Positions 58,901 through 64,000 of a DNA stretch of 64,000 nucleotides are shown here, piece by piece (within the stretch, counting starts at the first letter, position 1; every line of letters begins with the position of its first letter). Source of the stretch: Candidatus Eremiobacterota bacterium (lineage in GTDB: Bacteria; Vulcanimicrobiota; Vulcanimicrobiia; Vulcanimicrobiales; Vulcanimicrobiaceae); assembly GCA_019240525.1 (NCBI GenBank), contig JAFAYE010000001.1, positions 1,957,300 to 2,021,299 of the forward strand, read 5' to 3'. A program made the translations under genes and the position numbers. Under the pieces are notes generated by a model, which saw only the letters and a program-made list of their open reading frames with translations, was not told where the DNA came from and made no database searches.

Positions 58901-59332
58901 CAGCGTAATCCGCGCGCTTCGCTCCGACGGACTTTCAATTGCTCCGACCGCTTCATCGCGCGAGCGAAGCAAGGCAACGCGGTCGGCATGCGCGCCGAGA
59001 TAATAGAGGAGGTCGGCAAAGGCACGCTCGGCCACATCCGGCGTCGGCACGATCACCAGCAAGGTTGCGCCTAGGGAACGTTGCAACGACGCAAAAAGCG
59101 CTGGCCGGGCCGCGGCAATGGTTTCGTGCAGTGTATAGGCGCCCGGCTTTCGCCCCGAGAGTCGCGAAAGCGAGCGAACGCGTTCGATCGTGCTCTGCCA
59201 CGGACGGCTTGCCTCGAGCGCCTCGAGCACATCGTTCGCATCACCGCCAATGTCATCCTGAGCCTGTCGAAGGATGGTGTGTGTGTCATCCTGAGCCTGT
59301 CGAAGGATGGCCTTGGCGCTGTCAACGGTCAT
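55919..59332 (-). CDS. mfd: Transcription-repair coupling factor
   Basis: The protein has 1137 residues. The ATG overlaps the upstream stop (ATGA). It removes stalled RNA polymerase and recruits UvrA. The UvrB-like N-terminal part holds RKPGAYTLHETIAA and DRLVLLRSRDEAV-like sequence; the RNA-polymerase-interacting CarD-like domain has LRVGDYVVHAVHGIGQYLGL; the translocase has Walker A GDVGYGKTEVAMRAAF (about 626-641), DEEQRFGVMHKERLK (about 727) and LSATPIPRTLHMSLMGVRDLS. A TRCF C-terminal domain ends it. Residues about 8-28 are encoded by two palindromic-repeat copies (ILRQAQDD twice), added to the N-terminus. The mfd-prsA-mazG order recalls the Bacillus yabM-yabN region. Confidence 0.96.
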   Translation of the reverse strand: MTVDSAKAILRQAQDDTHTILRQAQDDIGGDANDVLEALEASRPWQSTIERVRSLSRLSGRKPGAYTLHETIAAARPALFASLQRSLGATLLVIVPTPDVAERAFADLLYYLGAHADRVALLRSRDEAVGAIESPSERSARITLLADLAGGASRIVLAPIAAVRQHVLPRQEFDTMRFALNTGDEAGFERVQRRLFDLGYERQDVVSAVGEYAVRGGIIDCFAATADAPVRIEFFGDTIESMRSFAIESQRSNAPVESLIVAPWSDRPDGLSATLFDYLRDDAAVVLDEPATISAVAAALDDERLRERHTLLAGEDANETLAAELGAAPVSLAELSGALAQQATLILPGAIEGAAGSLQWVPAALESFVFECIAIEHFSRQIALFADAMREWSAAGETVHIVSSAVSRTADLLRAAGVAVGQRARGGVFIHHGSIEAGFRIPSLRLRVLGDREIFGAPPKRVKMRAVKEGVPVTLADLRVGDYVVHAVHGIGQYLGLRAETILGATQDYLDLRYAGSDRMLVPVTQMHQIAKYAAAEGATPRLSKMGGADWARTKSRVSEALGRVADELVALYAERETSRGFSFSPDTTWQAEMEEAFPYEPTPDQLKAILATKSDMESARPMDRLVCGDVGYGKTEVAMRAAFKAIADKKQVAVLVPTTLLADQHYRTFGARFGAFPVRVEELSRFTPKADQKRILSDLAEGKVDVIIGTHRLLQKDVAFADLGLIVVDEEQRFGVMHKERLKEYRAAVDVLTLSATPIPRTLHMSLMGVRDLSLIQTPPKNRMSIKTMVVPASDAVVQRAIDAELDRGGQVYYLHNRIESIYGVRNALEQLVPRARLGVGHGQMREAEIEPVMQRFIDGELDVLIATTIIENGIDIPNVNTMIVNDSDRFGLAQLYQLRGRVGRSNHQAYCYLLYQGHKALTEEAKARLEAIREFAHLGSGLQIAMRDLEIRGAGNLLGSAQSGFIASVGFDAYCELLAEAIARRRGAPGALEDRREAVIDVKIDAFIPNDYISQVSQKIAVYQQLAKARTEEEADEVAAGVRDRFGAFPTPLANLVELTKLRAIALRKHVTRVVVDERRLTLGVGSGFELNPAALPKVQSLTKNRFRFGDQRILVDLPSSGAWMPLLRELLEAI
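59250..59310. repeat. Two palindromic-repeat copies in the mfd N-terminal codons
   Basis: Two direct copies of TGTCATCCTGAGCCTG..TCGAAGGATGG (59250-59275, 59284-59310) are read in frame as ILRQAQDD with a short spacer. They lie eight codons after the mfd start. Confidence 0.85.
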
Positions 59333-60573
59333 ACGAGTCGCTCATTATACCAGCGCGGCGCGACGAGCGTTAGCAGCGGCAAGGTTGCGGCGATGCCGAG
59401 CGCGACGCTGAGGGGCGGCGCCGGCGTGGCAATAGCATCGGGAAGGTAACGAAGCAGCGAAGTGAACGAAAGCCCGATTGCCGTCCAGGCGGCGGGTGTG
59501 GTGGGTGCGAGTGCTGCCAGCGCGAGCAGCCAGGTTGCGTACCACGGATAGGGATTCGGCACGAGCATCCAGGCGCCGATTCCAAGCCAGATCCAGCCCT
59601 CGTCGTCATGCCGTCGCAGCAAAAAAATACCGCGCATTGCGAGCGTAGCGGCGAGCGTTGCGGCCAGCAATCCGGCGGGAACCCGCCCGAGCGGCGCGAT
59701 TATCGCTTGCAGCGATGCCTGCGGCGCATAAACGCCATGCGCTGCTGCCTGCGTCGCGACGCCGGCGACGAGCGGGATCGAGAACGCTGCGACGATAGCG
59801 ATTCCTACGGCAACGCCGATCCTTGCGCGCGTGGTGACGACGCCCAACGCAATCGCCGCGGCCGCTCCGGGCAGTTTAATCGATGCCGAAAGCGCCGCGA
59901 CCGCCCCTGCGAGCGACGCCGATCGTTCGCGCAGCAGTGCGAAACCGAGCAGCACGATCGCCAGCGCGAGTGCGTCGTTGTGTCCTTCCACGGCACACCA
60001 GATCGCGACCGGATTTAAACCGAACGTTGCTGCAGCCCGCAAGCGGCTCGCCGAATCGCCGCGATACGCGGCATAGATCAGCGCGATGCAGAGGAGAAAT
60101 GCCGCGCTCGATGCGACTCGAAACGCATCGAGCTGCGCCAGGACTCCTAGCGGGCCGAACACTGTCACCGTCCACCGCGCCAGGGTTACAAACGCGGGTC
60201 CATAGACGCAGATCGGAAATGCGCTCACCCATTGCGCTTGCGCGGCGTGTATCAACACATCGGCGCTCGCTGCGGGCGCATGCGCGTAGACGTTGAGTCC
60301 GAGGCGCGCCATTTCGCCATACGCTGCATATGCGTACACGTCGCTTGAAAAGAGAACGGGTGAACTCCACGCGATTGCCAGCGCCAGGGTCGCGCATGCG
60401 AGCAGCAAGCCGAACGCCGGCGGCTGGGCACGATGAAGGGCTCGCCAATAGAAGAAAGCCGCGGCGCCAATGCTCGCACAGAGCAGCGCCAGCGGCAGTG
60501 CACCGCGGGCGCCCCAATCGGTGACGACGACGAGCGGTTGCCCGACGGCGCCGCTTGGGACGAGCGGCGTCAT
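59329..60573 (-). CDS. Polytopic membrane glycosyltransferase-like protein
   Basis: The start is the ATG at 60573, overlapping the ligase stop (ATGA); the frame open to 60828 lies in the ligase gene. The protein has 414 residues and about ten membrane helices. Motifs resemble GT-C/GT87 mannosyltransferases: SSDVYAYAAYGEMARLGLNVY with the loop Asp of the first extracellular segment, CVYGPAFV, FGLNPVAIWCAVEGHNDALAL and PNPYPWYATWLLAL. It probably uses polyprenyl-phosphate sugars outside the membrane to extend an envelope glycan. Its stop overlaps the mfd start. Confidence 0.75.
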   Translation of the reverse strand: MTPLVPSGAVGQPLVVVTDWGARGALPLALLCASIGAAAFFYWRALHRAQPPAFGLLLACATLALAIAWSSPVLFSSDVYAYAAYGEMARLGLNVYAHAPAASADVLIHAAQAQWVSAFPICVYGPAFVTLARWTVTVFGPLGVLAQLDAFRVASSAAFLLCIALIYAAYRGDSASRLRAAATFGLNPVAIWCAVEGHNDALALAIVLLGFALLRERSASLAGAVAALSASIKLPGAAAAIALGVVTTRARIGVAVGIAIVAAFSIPLVAGVATQAAAHGVYAPQASLQAIIAPLGRVPAGLLAATLAATLAMRGIFLLRRHDDEGWIWLGIGAWMLVPNPYPWYATWLLALAALAPTTPAAWTAIGLSFTSLLRYLPDAIATPAPPLSVALGIAATLPLLTLVAPRWYNERLV

Positions 60574-61865
60574 GAGACGGCCGCGACTCCGACCCCGATC
60601 AAAATCCACCACGCGCCGCCGACCTTTGGATAGAAGATGAGGTAGTCGACGATTTGATGCAGTGCGAGCGCCAAGGTCGCGGCAATCGCGGCAACGACCC
60701 ACGGTGACGCGCTGCGCAAACGTGCAACGCGCGGAAATCCCGTCAACGCGATGAAGATTGCGGCGAGCAGTCCGATCGTTGCAGCCGCAAGCAAGATTCC
60801 GCCTTCGGCCAACGCCTGCAGGTACCAACTATTGGCATGCGTGCGGATTCCGAAGACGCCGTACGATGCCAAGAGAAGCTCGAAGTTCCCCGCGCCGACT
60901 CCGAAGAGCGAATGGCTCAGCCACATCCGCCACGCCGCGTGCCAAAGCTCGCCACGGTTGCCGACGCCTCCGGCATACATACTTGGTTCGAATGACGCGC
61001 GAAGCACCGCGGGGGTGCGCGCGTAGATCGCCCACCACGCGCCGCCGGCCAGGCCGGCGATCAATCCGTAGAGGCCTCGGCGCAGCGAGCTCCACGCGCG
61101 TCGCCCTCCGGCTACGGCGAGCACGACCCCGACGACGGCCAATGCAGCCCACCCGGCGCGAGAGAAGGAAAGAATCTCGGCGCAAACGGCGAGCGCTAAG
61201 GCAACGTCGATCAGGGCGCTGCGCGCAACAAAGGTCCAGGCGCCGAGTGCAGCAACAGCGATTTCGCAATAACCCGCGAGCTGATTTGGCCCTTCGAGCA
61301 GGCCGGCGATACGCGGAACGACGGCGGAGCCAATGTACAGTCCCGATGGCGCGCCGATGAACTCTTGCACGAGTGCCGAGAGCGCGACGGCAATGGCGGC
61401 AATTGCAACAGCATTGCGCAGTGCCGCGTCGTCCGCGTCGAGCCGGTAACCAACGAATGCCGCGACGAAAAGAGCCGCATACTCAACGACTTTGAACCCC
61501 TCGCGAAGCACGGCCTCGCGCGCAACGGCCTCGCTCGCCGACAGCAGCGTAGCAATGAGCACGAGCGCGAGCGCGCCGAGCAGCATCGCCGGTCGCCGAT
61601 TGCGTAACGTCGCGAAAGCGCCCGCATACGTTGAGAGGCCGAGCAGCACGCCGAGCAGCGCCACCTTCGCAAGCGTTATCGACGTGCCCAGCACTTCGTG
61701 CGCGAAAGCGATCGGAGCCGTCAGCACGAGCGCACAGAGACCGTAGGCGGGGCGGCGCGCCGTCAGCAGTGCAACGGCGATGAAAATCGCGACGAAGAGT
61801 GCGGCCGACGGCGGATCGAGTGCGACGGGGGCGACGAAGCGGTCGACGACCGGGCGGTACGTCAA
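60570..61865 (-). CDS. O-antigen ligase/polymerase (Wzy_C) family membrane protein
   Basis: The protein has 431 residues with a TTG start. About eleven membrane helices are expected. The Wzy_C core shows LLEGPNQLAGYCEIAV, SFSRAGWAALAVVGV and HSLFGVGAGNFELLLASYG...THANSWYLQALAEGGIL, the large loop with the catalytic His and Arg of WaaL-type enzymes. It either polymerises O-units or joins glycan to a lipid or protein acceptor. Twelve bases after the glycosyltransferase gene. Confidence 0.85.
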   Translation of the reverse strand: MTYRPVVDRFVAPVALDPPSAALFVAIFIAVALLTARRPAYGLCALVLTAPIAFAHEVLGTSITLAKVALLGVLLGLSTYAGAFATLRNRRPAMLLGALALVLIATLLSASEAVAREAVLREGFKVVEYAALFVAAFVGYRLDADDAALRNAVAIAAIAVALSALVQEFIGAPSGLYIGSAVVPRIAGLLEGPNQLAGYCEIAVAALGAWTFVARSALIDVALALAVCAEILSFSRAGWAALAVVGVVLAVAGGRRAWSSLRRGLYGLIAGLAGGAWWAIYARTPAVLRASFEPSMYAGGVGNRGELWHAAWRMWLSHSLFGVGAGNFELLLASYGVFGIRTHANSWYLQALAEGGILLAAATIGLLAAIFIALTGFPRVARLRSASPWVVAAIAATLALALHQIVDYLIFYPKVGGAWWILIGVGVAAVS

Positions 61866-61877
61866 CGCATCAGCTTT

Positions 61878-62834
61878 TCACGAGCGATCGATGTCGCTGA
61901 TGAGATAGAGAGGACGCCCTTTGACCTCGTCGTACACGCGCCCCAGATATTCGCCGAGAATACCTAAACTCATGAGCTGCACGCCGCCAAGGAAAAGGAC
62001 GACGACGATCGTCGAGGCCCAACCAGGCGTGTAACCGGGCGGAGTCAAGCTAAAGAGCTTGAACGCGATCACGATCAAGGCGTAGACGAACGCGATGGCG
62101 CTGACGACAAATCCGAAGTATGAGGCAAAGCGCAGCGGAATGTCGGAGAACGACGTGATCCCGTCCATTGCGAAGCGAAACATTTTGCCGAGCGGATATT
62201 TCGTGGCGCCCGAATATCGAATGTCGCGATCGTACTCGATCGCCGTTTGGTTGAAACCGACCCAGCTGACCATGCCGCGCAAGAATCGATTGCGTTCCGG
62301 CGAGCGGCGCAGGGCGTCGACGACGCGCCGGCTCATCAAGCGGAAATCGCCCGTATCGAGCGGTATCGCGACCTTCGTCAACCGCCGGATGATGCGGTAG
62401 AACGCGCCGGCGGTGAACAGCTTGAAACGGCTCTCGCCCGGACGCGCCTTGCGAACGGCGTAGACGACGTCGTAGCCCTCGCGCCACTTTCGCAAGAAGG
62501 CATCGATCAGCTCGGGCGGGTCTTGCAGATCGCCGTCCATCAAGACGACCGCATCGCCCCGCGCGATGTCGAGACCGGCCGTGGCGGCGAGCTGATGGCC
62601 GAAGTTGCGCGAGAGATTGACCAGCACGACGTGCGGCCGCCGTTCGAGTACGCGCCGCACGGCGGCCGCCGTTTCGTCGCGGCTGCCATCGTTGACGAGC
62701 ACGATCTCGCTATCGACCTCGGTACCAAGACGATCCAGGACGTGACCGATCCGCTCGAGCAAGGGCGCGACGTTCGCGGCCTCGTTGTAGAGCGGCACGA
62801 CGATACTGAGCAAGGGACGCGCGGCGGGTGCCAT
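61878..62834 (-). CDS. Family 2 glycosyltransferase with C-terminal membrane anchor (GtrB/DPM1-like)
   Basis: The protein has 318 residues with an ATG start. The GT2 domain holds LSIVVPLYNEAANVAPLL, EIVLVNDGSRDETA, DAVVLMDGDLQDPPELI (DxD-like metal site) and DFRLMSRRVVDALR, then two C-terminal helices (about 235-260, 270-292). Such enzymes load a sugar on undecaprenyl phosphate at the inner membrane face. It is the first gene of the operon with the ligase and GT-C-like genes, so it may supply their donor. 43 bases from the divergent lipoprotein gene. Confidence 0.9.
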   Translation of the reverse strand: MAPAARPLLSIVVPLYNEAANVAPLLERIGHVLDRLGTEVDSEIVLVNDGSRDETAAAVRRVLERRPHVVLVNLSRNFGHQLAATAGLDIARGDAVVLMDGDLQDPPELIDAFLRKWREGYDVVYAVRKARPGESRFKLFTAGAFYRIIRRLTKVAIPLDTGDFRLMSRRVVDALRRSPERNRFLRGMVSWVGFNQTAIEYDRDIRYSGATKYPLGKMFRFAMDGITSFSDIPLRFASYFGFVVSAIAFVYALIVIAFKLFSLTPPGYTPGWASTIVVVLFLGGVQLMSLGILGEYLGRVYDEVKGRPLYLISDIDRS

Positions 62835-62877
62835 TCAGACAAGGATTTTCAACGTCGCGGGGGCAGAACCAGCCGAC

Positions 62878-63429
62878 ATGTTCAAAGTGCGGCTTTGGAT
62901 TGCGCTCGTGCTCGCACTTGTGGGCTGCAGCCATACCGCTCGCGTCACAGCTTCGCACCCGCCTGCCGGGGGCCGGCCGCGCGCTTCCGTTACCGCTCCT
63001 TCGACACCGGCCGCCTCACCGGCGGCGACGTCGGCCGCCACTTCAACGGCGCCGGTGGTCACTCCATCGAGCGTTTCTTCCGCGAGCGGTAAGCAGGCGA
63101 CGGTGCTTCCGCCGGCGCCCAAGAAAGTTGCACGGCTATTGCCGGCCGCTGCGCCGCAGATACTCGGCGTCGCGATCAGCGAGACCTTGGTGCATCCGGG
63201 CGATCGAGTTTTTGGGCGAGTGGTGACGACGTCGAATGTCGCCAGCGTCGAAGCGCGGATCGGCGGATACGCGGTGAGCCTTGCAAAAGTCGGTGTCGGA
63301 CGGTTCGAGTTGACCTACACCGTCGGCCCGCTGCCCTGGTTTGTCCACGGTAATTTTACGATGCAGGTCATCGCTCACAATACGCGCGGCGATACGGTGA
63401 CCCGCGATGTTCCGCTCACCGTTCGATGA
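62878..63429 (+). CDS. Lipoprotein with disordered linker and Ig-like C-terminal domain
   Basis: The protein has 183 residues with an ATG start. Signal MFKVRLWIALVLALVGC (Cys17) gives a lipoprotein. Residues 25-90 are Pro/Ala/Ser/Thr-rich. The C-terminal 90 residues (GVAISETLVHPGDRVFGRVVTTSNVASVEARIGGYAVSL...HGNFTMQVIAHNTRGDTVTRDVPLTV) look like one beta-sandwich. Function unknown; surface exposure is likely. It stands alone; the 203 bases to the next gene show nothing recognised beyond AT-rich patches near 63510. Confidence 0.7.
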   Translation: MFKVRLWIALVLALVGCSHTARVTASHPPAGGRPRASVTAPSTPAASPAATSAATSTAPVVTPSSVSSASGKQATVLPPAPKKVARLLPAAAPQILGVAISETLVHPGDRVFGRVVTTSNVASVEARIGGYAVSLAKVGVGRFELTYTVGPLPWFVHGNFTMQVIAHNTRGDTVTRDVPLTVR

Positions 63430-63632
63430 GCTGCGTCACAGACATGGGCTATTCTAATCTAACGTCTACGCATTAACGGAGCGGCGCATGCTATAGTGCG
63501 CTCGCGAACAGAGCGCGGACGCACGACAATTGCAGGGCTACCATATAGAAAGTCGGCGCGTCCCCGGTTCGTCGAGTGCACGCGACGGCAGGCGGGCTAC
63601 CGCCGTTGCGTGCCCTCGTCTTTATCGACGGT

Positions 63633-64000
63633 TCAGCGCGCCGGAGTGGTTCTTTGGAGAACGACGATGTCGTCGCGATCGCTGATCACCGTGTAGCGGC
63701 CATCATCAACGGCTCGCCGTACTGCGGGTTCGTCCACGGCGTGGGATCGCGGCGAATAGTGCGTTCGGTCGTAAACGAACCACCGTTGCCCGCCAAAGCC
63801 GATGGAGGCTTTCGGGTCGAGGGCGAGATGCGCGAAGATTTCATCTTGTGCCCCGACATCGGCTTGGCGAGGCAGCCTCGCGAGCGTTCGTTCCAGCAAT
63901 ACGTCGTGCGCGTTTGGGAAGCGGTAGAGGAAATACCAGTACTCCATCGGACTGGCAAAAATGGTGATCCATATGGATGCGGCGGTCCCGGCAGCCACCA
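63633..64000 (-). CDS. DUF2079-like membrane protein, C-terminal part (start outside window)
   Basis: The frame is open from the window's right edge to a stop at 63633; a GTG at 63998 is unlikely to be the true start because the sequence begins in mid-domain. One hydrophobic stretch (AASIWITIFASPMEYWYFLYRFPNA) is followed by VGAQDEIFAHLALDPKASIGFG and GRYTVISDRDDIVVLQR. These resemble the end of DUF2079 proteins, where residues near VxAQxxLxPHLxxR occur. Function unknown; polytopic membrane protein. Confidence 0.6.
   Translation of the reverse strand, partial: VAAGTAASIWITIFASPMEYWYFLYRFPNAHDVLLERTLARLPRQADVGAQDEIFAHLALDPKASIGFGGQRWFVYDRTHYSPRSHAVDEPAVRRAVDDGRYTVISDRDDIVVLQRTTPAR

Overview
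The window is GC-rich, densely coded chromosomal DNA. The combination suggests an uncultured-type bacterium related to Candidatus Eremiobacterota (WPS-2); that is inference from gene content, not a phylogeny. It carries monoderm-style division and regulatory genes (sepF, divIVA, whiA, csaB, a yabN-type mazG beside mfd and prsA, rqcP), flagellar genes with a sigma-28 factor, and a very large set of acid-active-type lipoprotein hydrolases. GTG and TTG starts are common, and 1-4 base start/stop overlaps (ATGA, GTGA, TTGA) are frequent.

Region 1 (1-20459) is the most unusual part. It is an array of nine phosphoesterase/phospholipase C (AcpA-like) paralogs and five compact sedolisin (S53) paralogs, nearly all with lipoprotein signal peptides. 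Three of the phosphoesterases share a minus-strand operon with a type III polyketide synthase and a sulfotransferase. I propose, as inference only, a surface nutrient-scavenging or lipid-remodelling system.

Region 2 (20458-30687, mostly plus): sua5, a C-terminal processing protease, an anti-sigma-type ATPase, tRNA-Val(TAC) followed by a cluster of palindromic repeats, a crotonase, then DUF5693-csaB-ileS. Region 3 (30684-39693): tgt-rluD-lspA-ccdA on the minus strand diverge from lgt-yggS-sepF-divIVA-leuB and a large catalase. Region 4 (40097-45077): a flagellar block (a minimal rod-like protein, FlgG/FlgF, a small protein, FliA). It is interrupted by minus-strand cassettes whose borders carry extra copies of a flgG 3' end; one cassette encodes a ComP-like sensor without a kinase.

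Region 5 (45156-50802, minus) is rqcP-whiA-gapA-pgk-tpiA-gpmI, a lower-glycolysis operon. It diverges from a padR-MATE efflux pair (50878-52793) that has a near-perfect promoter. Region 6 (52794-62834, minus): a conserved small protein, a Kal-like hotdog enzyme, mazG, prsA, mfd and three envelope-polysaccharide genes. The window ends with a lipoprotein gene and the 3' part of a DUF2079-like membrane protein gene.

A short palindromic repeat (core CTTCGACAGGCTCAG plus G/C-variable TGACA) recurs across the window. It lies inside the coding sequences of ileS, mfd and two phosphoesterase genes, always without breaking the frame. No stretch longer than 300 bases lacks a gene. No CRISPR array, transposase or integrase was seen.
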